Below are positions 9,801-20,325 of a stretch of DNA of 64,000 nt, piece after piece. The stretch lies in the NCBI GenBank assembly GCA_030248295.1, contig JASANH010000123.1, forward strand, positions 248,001 to 312,000, read 5' to 3'. The notes beneath the pieces were generated by a model, which saw nothing but the letters and a program-made list of their open reading frames with translations, was not told the origin of the DNA and did no database searches. Positions within the stretch are counted from its first letter, which is position 1. Each line of letters opens with the position of its first letter. Source of the stretch: Mesodorylaimus sp. YZB2_4. Its lineage: Eukaryota; Nematoda; Enoplea; Dorylaimida; Dorylaimidae. The position numbers were made by a program, and so were the translations under genes.

Positions 9801-12727
9801 TCCATTCGATGGAGGGACCATTCCTTCCATTTGGGTCTCCATTCGAGGCAATGTATACTAGAAAATGGACAGATCGCCAAAAAGAGCGCGCACACCCCTG
9901 TTTTCTGTCTTTTTTGAAATGGACTTTGGATGTGCGCACGTTCTCCATTTCGAGTATACATCGCGCTTATCTGAAACCACATTTTACCCATATTGTGCAA
10001 TGCAAGAATAACTGAAACTATATTTTACCCGCATTGTGCGAGGCAAGAATTTTCTGAAACCGTATTTTACACACCCAGTGCATGAAAGGAATGCTTAGGT
10101 GTTATATCTGAACGACTAAAGTCAAGTGCCGAATTTTGTGGAAGAGTGTTAAAAAAAAACGGTTTCGAATAGAATTTTGCACTTGATATATCTGGAAGTG
10201 ACTTTTCACTGCATTTTTTTCAAAAATTTGTTTTCTGGGTGATAAACCTCTTTCGCACTCTCTTGAAAAAGATATCGATAATATGCAGCAAAGCTGTCAC
10301 ATTGTTTGCGAGTAAAAGTGAGTTTCAGATTTGAAATCGCTCGGCACAGACTAGGAGGTTTGCAGACCAGGCAGTTCAGTTGCGCAGGAGCGGGTTCGAA
10401 TCCCACCCAGGTATAAAAATTTTTGTGCTTCAGGATGAAGTCACGTGCGCGTACAGTTTAGCCTTCACGCCTGACGGGAGTCGATTATACGCTGGATTCA
10501 ATAAAACGATTCGTATTTTCGATACTTATCGACCAGGACGACAAATTTCCACTAAATCAACTTGGAGTATGATTATTTGTGGTTTTCAGTTTTTTCCGAT
10601 CTAAACTATTGTTTTTTAGGAAAACGTCAAGGCGGACAGTCGGGTATTATTTCTTGCATCTCTGTTTGCCCAACAATGCCCAGCCTATACGCCTGTGGTT
10701 CATATGCCAGATCAGGTAAGTGTCCATGGAAATGTGAGTGACAGAGGGCATCGGGCGTGTGTGTTCTCATGACCTTGAGCTTGCGGCCAGTTCAGTGAAG
10801 ATGGGAGACTGCATTTTGAGATTGCAACTTTTGAATCACCCGCCTTTTTTATGTACTTGCTGATCGCGCTGGAAATCAGTGAATCAGTTGAAATTAATTT
10901 AGTAGTCGTTGGACAATACTCCTTGCATTCTGCCCGTGTCCTGGCTTAGGCGGGTTAAGGTGTCTAACTCTCACTCTGGGTGCGCACTGGGAGAGGGTTC
11001 GACTCCCGCCGGGGTCAAAAATTTATTATCGATATATGTGTTACTTAGCCCTCGCTGTATAGCGCTTGGCAATGGATGAAGCCTGACATGACATGACCCC
11101 AGTGTGGAGAAAAATATCCAGAATTCATAGATTTTATTGGATTCCGGTTTTCTTCTGTTAGCCGTGTGTTTCCTGTCTACTTCTCTTTTTCTCCGCTTTG
11201 AGCATGATGGCAAAAAGTCAGAAATTAGAAGAATCATTCAAGATTTTACCTCTTTGAGGTGTCGTGTGTAGCGGAGAAGTTAGATCAGAGTGAAATGCAC
11301 GGCTAACAGAAGAAATGATGAATCACAGGGTTTTTTTGTAGAAATACCCAAAAAATGAGTTTTAGTTGCCACTTATTCGGACTCGTTCGACGACGGACCA
11401 TTGGAGACTATGCAAGCCTTCGGTATGGGCGGAGTCACTCATCTGCAATACCATCCCAATGGACATCATCTGTTCAGTGGAGGGCGTATGGTAAGGTGCC
11501 TGATTTGGGCTGTCTGCTGCAGATGCAGATGAGGTCTGGGGTTTTTTTGTAGGATTCGAAAATCCTATGTTGGGATATGCGTGTGCCAGGTCAGATATAT
11601 GCCGCTTATGAAAGAGATGCTGATACGAATCAGAGATTCTATTTCGATCTTGATCGGTAAAATATGTTTAAAGGCGGGGCCACTTTGGAATTGATGTGGG
11701 AATATCCAAAAAAGAATGTGATATTTAGATTCAGCACCTCAGTTTTAGTGGGGTAGCCAGAATTATGGGTCTTTAGCACTTTTTTCGATATTCCGACATC
11801 GATTCTAGAGTGTACTTCGTATTTAAAGGGGGAGTAAGTATGATTGATGCTATTGAAACCAAATGTGCTTGGGTTTTTTAATTTGAGCACAGAAAACACA
11901 GAGATTGAAAACGCTGATTTGGCATTGTTCATTCGATATGGCCGCAGAAAATTTGAATTCCCGCCAAGGCGCATGAGTCACCACTTATATCAGATTCGTC
12001 GTTTGGCTGCTAGGAGCGGCAATTTTGGCGCGCTTTTGATTTTCGGAGCAGATAGATTTTGAGTAACTTTTGTGGAAATTTTATGCAGTTGCGCTGGTTA
12101 AAAAATTGCGGCTCTATGGAATTCTTGCTTTACCTGTACTACCTCTGAAAAATTGTCAAATCATTTGTAAAAGCACAAGTGTGCCCTATTGCAGCTCGGA
12201 ACAGCAGAAATGCAGTTTTGATGTAAGGAGCATTTCATGAGTCTTTGCGGGAATTCAAATTTCATCAAGTCTGTAGCTTGCTTGAATGACATGCTGTCAG
12301 AAATCCGTTGTTTCCAGCATTCTGCTTTTTTTCTTCGCCTCAAGATAGCAACTAAAAATTGGTGGGTCTGGATGTAATCAGTCGTACTTGCGCTTTGCCC
12401 TTTGAGTTTTTTGTTTGATGGAGGAATGGCGATTGTAGACGTGGTCGACATTTGATAAGTGGCACGAGCAAGGGGCAGATCAAAGTGTGGGACACGACGA
12501 GCACACCCGATGGTGATGGTTTTGTGAAACCAGTGTCCTCATTCCATGCTCACCAGTCGGCAGCGAACGGAGTCTCTGTCAATGCCTATTTGCCTATTCT
12601 GGCCACGGCCAGTGGTCAACGAATATTCTCCAAAGTGGAGGCCGAGGGGAGCGAGAATGAGGATGAGAGCGGGACGGTAGAAAATTGCATTAAGCTGTGG
12701 TTTGTGGGTGAGGACAGTCGGACGTGA
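3881..12727 (+). CDS. WRAP53: WRAP53/TCAB1 WD40 protein (telomerase Cajal-body factor)
   Basis: Six coding exons join in phase: 3881-4975, 10434-10566, 10620-10715, 11366-11490, 11553-11656 and 12439-12727, giving 613 aa ending in TGA. The family binds the CAB box of scaRNAs and telomerase RNA and brings them to Cajal bodies. Family-specific WD40 text is visible across the joins: CKWSPDGSCLLSNSEDRKLR in exon 1, then SLAFTPDGSRLYAGFN, GQSGIISC, HPNGHHLFSGGR, TNQRFYFDLD, and NGVSVNAYLPILATASGQR near the end. Human WRAP53 has about 548 residues. The extra length here is a roughly 230-residue Ser/Asp/Ile/Gln-rich N-terminus with recurring SIDD/SIDQ words, probably disordered. Intron 1 is 5.5 kb and full of transposons. 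An acceptor-like TTTTTTGCAG ends four bases before the ATG, suggesting a 5'UTR intron or leader trans-splicing. No AATAAA was seen close downstream. Confidence 0.93.
5097..6250. mobile_element. 1.15-kb non-autonomous DNA transposon, copy 1
   Basis: The ends are inverted: the left end starts AGCGCGATGTATACTCG and the right end is its reverse complement. It is flanked on both sides by TGT (5094-5096 and 6251-6253), a 3-bp target duplication. The body is nearly identical to 8818-9967. No transposase is visible. A second end-like sequence (ATGTATACTAGAAAATGGAC) lies internally near 6136-6155. The superfamily is unclear; 3-bp duplications occur in several groups. Confidence 0.85.
6459..6952 (+). 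repeat. 82-bp satellite made of two diverged 41-bp halves
   Basis: Six full units start at 6459, 6541, 6623, 6705, 6787 and 6869, exactly 82 bp apart; more degenerate units run back to about 6400. Each unit has two 41-bp halves, one starting ACTGAAACTATGTTTCA and the other ATCTGAAACCACATTTTA, each followed by a CC-ACATYGTGCAA-type segment. The array resumes at 8776-8817 and again at 9968-10070 after two transposon insertions. It lies in WRAP53 intron 1. Confidence 0.92.
6953..8775. mobile_element. PIF/Harbinger-like transposon, decayed
   Basis: Inverted ends of about 100 bp are seen: the left reads AGACCAGTTCATGGCC and the right, reverse-complemented, AGGCCAGTTCAAGCC. A well-matched inner segment containing TCACACCTAGCAAGTGTGCG (7027-7046) has its partner at about 8672-8697. 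The element interrupts the 82-bp array precisely between AC and TG; AC is present on both sides, so the target duplication is short or eroded. The inside carries a Harbinger transposase fragment on the minus strand (7732-7935). Imperfect direct repeats with TCAATGTGAAT and GACGCACTGGACGCA lie at 7975-8155. Confidence 0.75.
7732..7935 (-). pseudogene. Harbinger transposase N-terminal fragment
   Basis: The minus-strand frame reads MSEVIFGRLAEKLTPWLAKK, then RLSIMLRFLATGDSFQTIAW. This is the conserved N-terminal segment of PIF/Harbinger DDE transposases (the family pattern is roughly MSxxxFxxLLxxLxPxL...RLAITLRFLATGDSFxSL). It stops at FGIFG followed by TAA, so the DDE catalytic domain is missing and no downstream exon was recognised. 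It lies within the 6953-8775 inverted-repeat element and is best read as a relic. Confidence 0.75.
8818..9967. mobile_element. 1.15-kb non-autonomous DNA transposon, copy 2
   Basis: This copy is almost identical to 5097-6250 with the same AGCGCGATGTATACTCG ends. It is flanked by TAT on both sides (8815-8817 and 9968-9970). Removing it restores the 82-bp array sequence GAGAATATCTGAAACC, so the uninterrupted array units at 6459-6952 are its empty site. Confidence 0.9.
10345..10412 (+). mobile_element. tRNA-derived SINE fragment
   Basis: The sequence ends in a perfect pol III B box, GGTTCGAATCCC (10393-10404), followed by a short A/T tail. It sits about 20 bp before WRAP53 exon 2, so it may overlap the splice branch region. 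Confidence 0.55.
10933..11098 (+). mobile_element. tRNA-derived SINE, full length, (TGACA)n tail
   Basis: The tRNA-like head has an A-box region (GGCGGGTTAAGGTGTCTAAC) and the B box GGTTCGACTCCC (10996-11007). A conserved body follows (TTAGCCCTCGCTGTATAG...GGCAATGGATGAAG) with a short tail repeat TGACATGACATGAC. It lies in WRAP53 intron 3. This copy is the reference for the family in this window. Confidence 0.85.
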
Positions 12728-13749
12728 TTTGGTTGTTGAGGGTGTGTGATATTCAAGTATGGGCAAGGTCGGCTGGGTTAGAGGGGGGTTTTTATGGGAG
12801 TGGGGGGGGGGGGGGGGTAGAGATCACATCAGATCGCCTAAGCCTGATCTGATTGCGTGTGAGACAAGTCAGGTTTGGGTCGAGTCGAGTGAGTTGTATG
12901 ACTGTTTACATACAGTACTGTAGGCTGGCTGGACAATTGGCCTGTGCTTGGAGGCCAGGTCTTGGTCCTGCCCACACAATTTGATCGCTTTTGCTTGCTT
13001 CCTTTTCTTTCTTCTTGCTGGACCTGAGGTGGAGGGGGGTTTAGAGAGGAAAAATTCAATGTCCTGGCCAGCCCAACAGGGGTTTTACCCACCCCCCTAC
13101 CCCCTTGCCCATACTTCGTGGTATTTTGCCAGCCGTGAGCCATGATGCTAGCCAGGTCTTTTGAAAGTCCATGAGCACAGGTCTTGTGCCGCAGTTCAGT
13201 CACGGGAAATCAAATAAAAGATGCGGCTGACAGTATTAGGCAGTATGGTTGCTCGCTTCGGTCGCCAAGGGAGCTCCCGGGAGGGACTGTCAACAGTGGC
13301 CCCTTTTTGTAGCCATCGAATAATCTTATGTAGACGAATATTGTTGTTGGCTAGTGCATACTCGTGTACTGTATTCTGGCATATTTGAGTGTATATTTTA
13401 CAATATGCATTTTTGCTATCAGCCATTACTTCGCACACGTTTATTCTGAATCATTCTAAATTGAATCCAACAGAAATACAACGTTTGAAATATTCACGCT
13501 ATCGAGATTTTTTAGCGGCATTTTTTAGAGTAACTGCAAAAAAATCATTTTGAATTTCTGTAAGAATTCGGGCATGATTGCCGTCCTCACATTCTATTTT
13601 AGGGTAAGCAAAAGCCCGATGTCTTGTCAAGCTAAAGCACCAATGACATATAAAAGTTTTAACTTTTGTTTTTTTTTGAAAATGCGAAAGAAGGATATTT
13701 CATGAATCAAATGCAGGCGAAAATCGCCGATGCTATCAACAGAAAACTT
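12728..13749. other. Spacer between WRAP53 and a pseudogene
   Basis: No gene is supported. It contains a 16-G run (12802-12817) and A/T-rich unique-looking sequence. The open frames at 12838-13203 and 12948-13145 are antisense to each other and show no family features. Confidence 0.5.
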
Positions 13750-14258
13750 TCACTTCCCACAATCACACCAGATCCACGTCCAGTTTAATGGCCAGTGGTT
13801 GTGGTGGTGGTGGTAGGACTGGGGGCAAAACTCGAGCTTCTTCCAAGGAAGGGTGCCATTTCGAGCCAAATTGGTTGGGCCACAAGTGGAGCTGCAGTCG
13901 GGGATGGGTCCAGACCATGGCCACATGTTGCCGCACATTGCCTCGCATTCGGCTGCATTGCACGGTTGTCCGACGATGGAATGACCAGGCCCCTCTTGTT
14001 TCCTATCAGTTCTGTCGAAATGTAGTCACCATGTCTGCCGGTCACATACCCTAAAGAAAGACGAGTGCTGTCCTCGCCTATTTTAAACAAACTGGGAAGA
14101 CCTTCGAGCAAGACTCTTTGCACAGCGTCGAGAACCTTCCTGTACTTCTCAGTTCCATAATTTGCTATGTGTAAATCGATGTTCAACGAGTCGCCATTGA
14201 TGAGTTGGCCGTGGGTATTGATCAGGAAGGCGAAGAGCAGAGACGACAGGGGCCACAT
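13750..14258 (-). pseudogene. Truncated paralogue of the secreted protein at 39471
   Basis: The start (MWPLSSLLFAFLINTHGQ, then NGDSLNIDLHI) and the next 50 residues (VLLEGLPSLFKIGEDSTRLS) match the N-terminus of the 39471-40421 protein. The next roughly 170 residues are absent. The C-terminal part (CNAAECEAMCG, then WPWSGPIPDC, then WKKLEFCPQ) follows in a different frame. A large internal deletion with a frameshift is the simplest reading. A small intron is possible, because GTATGTGA follows the first block and GCAATGCAG precedes the second, but it would still leave out the middle domain. Confidence 0.7.
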
Positions 14259-14489
14259 ATCGATGGCAGCTCGTGTAGTCGAATGATACGATACAAGATA
14301 ACACCCGCAAAGCGCCTTCTTCAATCCACACTTCGCACTTGCTTCGTTGCAGACGCGGGTGGGTGAGTAATCGACACTTTTGCACTGTTGGCAAAATCAG
14401 CGTCAAAAAATGGCTTTGGATTCTGGCTGTACGTGTTGCCATTGAAAACTGCCATGGAAGGCGGGTTCCCCCTCTAATAGCGGGTTACT

Positions 14490-14605
14490 AAACTGCCGTC
14501 CCCAGTCGGAACAGAACTGCGGCCTCCCATTCAGGCTTGCTGGCCCAGGCAATGTGGGACCAACGCCTCAACCAACTGAGCCACTGCGGCTGTCGTTTAC
14601 GAGAA
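14490..14605 (-). mobile_element. tRNA-derived SINE fragment
   Basis: On the minus strand, GTGGCTCAGTTGGTTGAGGC resembles a tRNA A box, followed some 60 bp later by a degraded B box (GCAGTTCTGTTCC). It has no clear tail. Confidence 0.5.
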
Positions 14606-14904
14606 GGTGCCTGATGAATGCGACCGCTTAGTTGTAGGCAGGTGGGTTCAATGGATTCCTGATTTAGGCCCATTCTAGGACAGAATTATTTACACAAAAG
14701 TCTGTTATGACAGACTCGAAACTTTTAGCCTAGCTAGTGCACACAGTGGATAACGAGAGCTTAGGATGGCTGGTCTACTCGGCCATCGCAAATGCAACCA
14801 TGGCCGATTAGGAGACGTCCTCAAGCATATCCAGTACGACTATCAGCAGCGCAACTGATCGTGATCCATGAGTAGATGGATCATTGCGAAGATGCAGTGG
14901 ACTA

Positions 14905-14970
14905 GGATTGCCCAGGTCTCGGGCTGGATGCGCGCTAACTAGCGAGTGTTCGACTCGCTGCCGGGTAAAT
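14905..14970 (+). mobile_element. tRNA-derived SINE fragment
   Basis: It contains a B-box-like GTGTTCGACTCGC at about 14946-14958, followed by CCGGGTAAAT, as in the other SINE heads. The 5' part is degraded. Confidence 0.45.
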
Positions 14971-15902
14971 CATTTTGTGTAATGAGTTGCTTCATCCTCG
15001 ATTGTGCCATGGCTGATGTGGTAAAACGTCAGCATGAACATAAATTGGGGAGGAAATATTGTTGAAACTGTCTCTACAGGAGCCAGCAGCAACATTTTGC
15101 CTACTCCGCAGCAGCAGCCTACTCGCATCTGCGCATTCGCGACAGCCTAAAAGCAGTTCACAGCTGTCGAACCAAAAATATGTCAGCTTCAGAATTGCCT
15201 GATCCAATATTCCTTCACAGACGGCGCGTAATTAGAGGCCTTTGGGCATCAGCCATCAGCCTTCTGCTGAAGAGGCCTTTTGGCATCCTGTCTTCGCCTT
15301 CTTTTCTTCCCTGCCGCAGCGTTTGCTGTTTCTCTTCGAACATTGTTCGAGTGACTGCGCCTCGCAGACCAAACACACCTGCCGCAATGATCACTGTCAG
15401 GCAAAAGTATGAACTTCTTTTGCTTTTCATCAGTCTTATCTGTCCCTGTATTGTGTTTGAGTCTTTTTTGCTAGCACATGCTGCGTTTACAAAGCGCTAG
15501 TTAAATCCAACGATGCGCAGTCACTCGCAGAGAGTAAAAAAAAGACAGCAAATGCTGCAGAAAGAAAAGGCGGAGGCAATATGCCTAGGCCTCTTCAGCA
15601 GACAGGAATCAGCAAGTTCGTTGCATATACTGCACTGTACTGTGTAACGACTAGGTCTGTATTACAAGAGGAAGTGACGGGGCCAAGAACCCAGGACAGC
15701 CAACCAAAGTCTTCTGACTTGACATGCGGCTGAACATCACCCTGACGGTGGTGCCCCTAGCTGCTGGCTCCATTCAGAATCTTGTTAGTCGAGCCTCTAA
15801 AACTGTTCAGATTACTGGAGATTACTGGAACAACGAGTTGTGCGCAAACGCTTGTGTTATCTTGGTCGTGTGCAGCAGGGGTGCGTAGACCATATACGGA
15901 TA

Positions 15903-18900
15903 TTACAGCACGATGCGCCCACCCGTAATAAAAATCATGGGCTTCGTGGACTCTTCATCTTCACCTTTAAGCAACTCCCTCGATCTCGCTCTGTTATTGT
16001 GGGGTAGCTGAAATGACAAAGCGACCTGCTGCCGAAAGAGCATGAAATGCGGCCTGTTTTGTTCATGTTCCTGTCACTTTCTTGGCCATGCATGAATCAA
16101 AGACTCTTTGGCCTCTTAAACCTTGGGTACCAAGCACCACGGAATAACGTCACACAAACAGCCTACCTGTGAGACGGCTTCTTCTTCTTTAGCTCGTCTA
16201 TTCATTGACTGCAGGCAGAACTGGGTCTGCTTGAAGGTCATGCACCTGCTGAAGACTGACCAGACGAGGCAGGCTTCCAGATCGCGAGGGTTAGTCTTGC
16301 CTAAAATGGGCATATATAAGCTAGCACTGACTGGATATCGAGATGCTGACCAGTCAGGAAGCTGATTGGAATGCCAACCAGGAAGACCAGGATGATGGCC
16401 AGCAGGCCGTACGTCACGTAGGACAGTTTGTAGATGTAGTTGATGCCAGTCCTGCAAATTGGAGGATTCTTGAATGCACCTGTATCATAACCTGGGTTGT
16501 GGCCAAGCGGGTTAAGGCGTCTGCCTCTCACGCTAGGTGCGCACTGGCTATTGTGCATGGCTATGGATAGTATGATACATGATCGACCCACTTACAAATT
16601 CACATCGTCCACCACATTCGAATGCAATGAAATATTAGCAGCTGCTGCCAACTGTTGGACCAGCTCTGCTTCCGACGTGCCATTGCCCATTGGCTGGCTA
16701 GAATTGGCGAGGCCACCAAATATGCCCGCGGCCGTCAGTGTTTCCAGGCCGCAGCCGGCTATGGTCCTGGGCAAACTGGATCGGTAGGGACGGAGTACTT
16801 GGGCCCCGATGCATATCCAAACGGTTATGATGGCTGACACTGACACACCAGCCAGGGCACCCTGCAAACCAGGTCGGCATGTCGAGGGTGCTGGCACTCA
16901 GCACAGAATGGCTTACATATTTGTTACCCCAGGGGAAAAGGATGCCAAACAGGAAAAGACCAGACAAGGGGCCTCCGATTGCTGACAGGACTGTGATGGC
17001 TGCCTGAAACAAGACAGTGATACACCGACCCTTCCCAGAACTGGCGTGCTTACTTGGAAGACACCACCGAGGAACTGAGTCAGGCACGCAAGACCAACCG
17101 AAATGATGCCGAAAGCACAGGCTGAAACACAGCTATGAATAGGATAGTGATCGTGTGGCTAGCTCTAGCAATAACAAAAGCATCAGACACAAGGGCCCCC
17201 ACTCAGAAATCATATCTGAATGCTGATTTCTTGCAATTGGTGGCGCCGTCTGAGAGTGATTCCAAGCTTTCATTACTGATAAACAACAAACCTTCTGAAA
17301 AGTTTGTTGTTAAAGTAGGCGCTAGAATTTTTCGCACGAAGGTCAAGATGGTTAGTCTATTGGTTATTTTCACACAACGGTGATGTGATTATCTAGTGAT
17401 CAAAATTACAATTGCATTTGCATAAAGAGTGATATTATTGCTTGGCGCTTGCTTGTGCGCATGGAATGCGCGTTGCTTGGTGCCCTCAATCATCAAACCA
17501 CAGCTCTAGTTCCGATATCGTCAGTGCACAGATAAAGTTCGCCTGGCAGATATACAGTATCTTATGTCCGTGCAACCAGTTGGTCCATTGTTGCTGCACT
17601 AGCACACATCAGGTTCACTAGGGGATTGAAGGGGTTACAGTATTCCACTTCCAACGTAAGCACACTCACCAGAAGCCTTGTTCAGTTTGGTGGCTCTACT
17701 TTCATCCCACCCCTTTCCAATTGTTGGTTTGAGGAAATCTTGCCAGACGACAGTCGCCATGGCATTGAGGCCACTGGAAACCGTGCTGAGCGTGCTGCTG
17801 ACCAAGCAGGACACAAACAGGCCGGGCAGCCCACGAACGTGACCCAGCACGTCCATGGTGAAGTAAGGGAGTAACTATAGAAAGAATGTGTGTATCATTG
17901 AATTACCCAGAGGTAACTCGAGTTGACATTCATCGAGGTGCCAGGAACAGTTTGATCATAGTCATGGCTAGCTCGTAATCTAGGCAAATGGCAGCATTTG
18001 TCTCACCTGGTCTCGATCCTTGATCACCTTCAGCAAAAGTGGATCACACTGAGCAAAGTAGGAGTACATGATCAAACCAGCCACAATGACAAGTGGCAAG
18101 GTGATCACGATGCCCGGTAGGACAAGCAGGAGTGACCTGAAAGGATTCAGGGACTGAAATCACTCGCTTGATGTGTCCTTTAGCTTACATTTGAGCTCTC
18201 TTGAGTGAATTGAGGCTGGTATACCGCTGCACTGACGTCTGATCGGTCCCATAAACACTCATCCATCCAAACGCTGTCCCAATAAGTACTGACCAGAAGT
18301 TCATGTAAGTGAATGGGGTGACAGAAAAACTGGAATCGACAGCCATTATAAAAAAAGACTATCAAGCATTTATTACATACTCTGTGGTAATGCGTCCACC
18401 AGCCACCCCAATTTCCCACATCCTCCTTGGACCACCCACATCGATCAGACCCTAAATTCAATTTTTTTGTAACCTCAAAGGCACACTCGATAAAAACGTG
18501 CGGACTCGAATTCAAGTCCATTTAACAAACACTCCTACCTGAATTAGCAAAGCAAAAAATCCCACAAACATGACCAGTGCTTGGAAGGCGTCCGTCCAAA
18601 CCACGGCTTTCAGTCCACCCTAAATCAAAAATGCTCTAGCCAGACCAAATTCTCCAAGCCCTGACCCATTTGTGCATCCGCCTGACTGTATTGTATTTAC
18701 ACCGCTACTGATGGCCCCGCAGCTGATGCTGGGAAGCGCGCAAAGTACATTATTGAACAGAGATGTCAACTAATTGAGTGCAAGCCTCTACCCTCAGCGA
18801 GAAGGTGAGTGGCATATTGAGCCACTGTAATCATTGACCCAATGATTTCGCATTGGCATCTGAACATCAATCGATAATAGAGAAATACTCAGTATGCAAG

Positions 18901-20325
18901 GGGTTCCCATATCGATGCCACCAGAACAAAGAAGATATTTCAGAAAATCATTTCGAAATAATTTGCTCGATTTCAAAAGAGTCAAAATCGAACAAAATGA
19001 CTTGGTGGCCTTTACAGTGTAGGACAAATATGCGCAGTCTTGATTTCTTCAATGGAATCGCCTCCCAATTCTCTTTATTTGGTCATGAATCTTTTGTGAC
19101 AACATGGTCTGGGCGTTTGGTCATGCTACATCTTTTTCTGTATCAGTCAGGTTCACTGTGCAGTCGCAGTCGCGGCCGTAGACGCAGCCGCAGTCGCGGT
19201 CGCAGCCGCAGTCGCAGTCGCAATCACAGTTACAATATGGTTCTTCCAGTGAATCCCAGGACAAAAAGAACACAGTAAAGTACCTACCAAAGCAGTATAA
19301 ACAGTGCATAGAAGACCGGATACCAAGATCAGTAGCTCCAAGTTGATGCCAGTTACTAAAAAATCATGTTTGCAGAAAGAAACCAGGCCTTGTTAGGAGG
19401 GTGCTTACCTCCGCTCAGTGCTACGGATGGCGCGTAGAGCACAATGGCCATGTACAGCAGCTGTAACACAATTGCGCTTACTTCTACAGCAAGATTTTTT
19501 GACCCAGATTTGGCTGCAATTTCAGTACTACTTACTGTGCTTAGAATGAATAAGCTGGTACCAAGTAAACGAACTAGTCTTGACTTGAAACGTAGCTCAA
19601 AATACTACAATAAAAAAATGGTTACATTGTGTTCGCAGCAAATAAGCGAACCATATTTGAGCCTATGCGCAATCGCCTTCGCTATATCTGGAATAATCTG
19701 AAACTATATTTTACACACCCGCGCGGGACTTGGGGTATCGGCAGTCTTTCAATGTCTCAGTCCATGAACGCATCGTGCCTAATACGCTGGTATTCTGAGC
19801 TCGAAGGTGAAAGAAAAACCTGTTTCGAAGTCATCTTGGCCATTTTCTGTTCCCTTCGACGTCACAGTCTTTTACTTGGCAAGTAAAATATAGTTTCAGA
19901 TAGCGGATGGTTCAAAAATACAAAGAAACTGTAAGCGCCTTAGCAGCCAAGGCCTCTCTCTCTCACTCCTCTTCCCCACTCACCTCGTAAGCACTGACCA
20001 ACTTGAGGTTATAGAAGACAGGCAGATAAATGAACATGGCCATGGGTATGCCCATCATTACGCCGAATATGTACCAAAAGTAGGTGGTGCCCTTCATGTA
20101 CATCTCACTCGATACTCCCAGCACAGTGATACCCGACATGAAACTGACCAATAATGATAATGCGGTTGGAACAACTGGCATTTTCCGGCCACCCAGCAAA
20201 AACTCTTTGGTGGTCTTCTGTCCGCCTTTCTTGCAAGCGTGGTAAAATCCGATGATAACACTGATCAGCAGAGTGGCTGCCAGCAGAATGTAATCAAACA
20301 CGTCAAATGCTCTTGCCAAACCCAT
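15903..20325 (-). CDS. SLC5-family sodium-coupled (monocarboxylate-type) symporter, copy A
   Basis: Fifteen exons join in phase on the minus strand: 20325-19984, 19604-19536, 19460-19409, 19355-19288, 18619-18539, 18451-18381, 18329-18189, 18136-18007, 17874-17670, 17121-17054, 17003-16917, 16861-16596, 16451-16351, 16300-16167, 16007-15903. They give 639 aa ending in TAA; human SLC5A8 has about 610. SLC5A8/12-like features in order: DYILLAATLLISVIIGFY (TM1), EFLLGGRKMPVVPTALSLL, GTTYFWYIFG, ELRFKSRLVRLLGT, the signature GGLKAVVWTDAFQ, YGTDQTSVQRY, CDPLLL, GLPGLFVSCLVSSTLST, GPLSGLFLFGILFPWGNKY and WICIGAQ. The family imports monocarboxylates, nicotinate or related solutes with Na+ across the plasma membrane; the true substrate is unknown. 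The start MGLARAF was chosen because copy C starts there; an in-frame ATG lies 10 codons upstream. Intron 12 carries a SINE shared with copy B. Confidence 0.9.
16494..16581 (+). mobile_element. SINE fragment in intron 12 of SLC5 copy A
   Basis: The tRNA-like head (GGCCAAGCGGGTTAAGGCGT) is joined directly to the tail region (GGCTATGGATAGTATGATAC); the B box is lost. The same deleted form sits at the same place in copy B (22914-23000), but not in copy C. Confidence 0.75.
19150..19232 (+). repeat. CAGTCG/CAGCCG short tandem repeat
   Basis: An imperfect 6-bp repeat (GCAGTC, GCAGCC and GCGGTC words) runs for about 80 bp inside intron 4 of SLC5 copy A. It opens Arg/Ser- and Ala/Thr-rich frames that are not genes. 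Confidence 0.75.

Larger units (their letters stand above)
14259..15902. other. Spacer with tRNA-like repeats
   Basis: Two tRNA-like SINE fragments lie at 14490-14605 and 14905-14970. A 71-codon minus-strand frame at 15215-15430 has a hydrophobic start but no homology that I recognise. Nothing else is supported. Confidence 0.5.

Noticed and set aside
15215..15430. 71-codon minus frame with hydrophobic start
   Set aside because: I considered a small membrane protein, but there is no recognised family, and an opposing frame covers the same DNA.
16116..16457. Long open frames across SLC5 exon-intron borders, in this and the other copies
   Set aside because: They are exon read-through or antisense shadows; spliced phases explain the true frames.
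18853..19341. Arg/Ser-rich plus frame and Ala/Thr-rich minus frames
   Set aside because: Products of the GCAGTC/GCAGCC repeat in intron 4 of SLC5 copy A.
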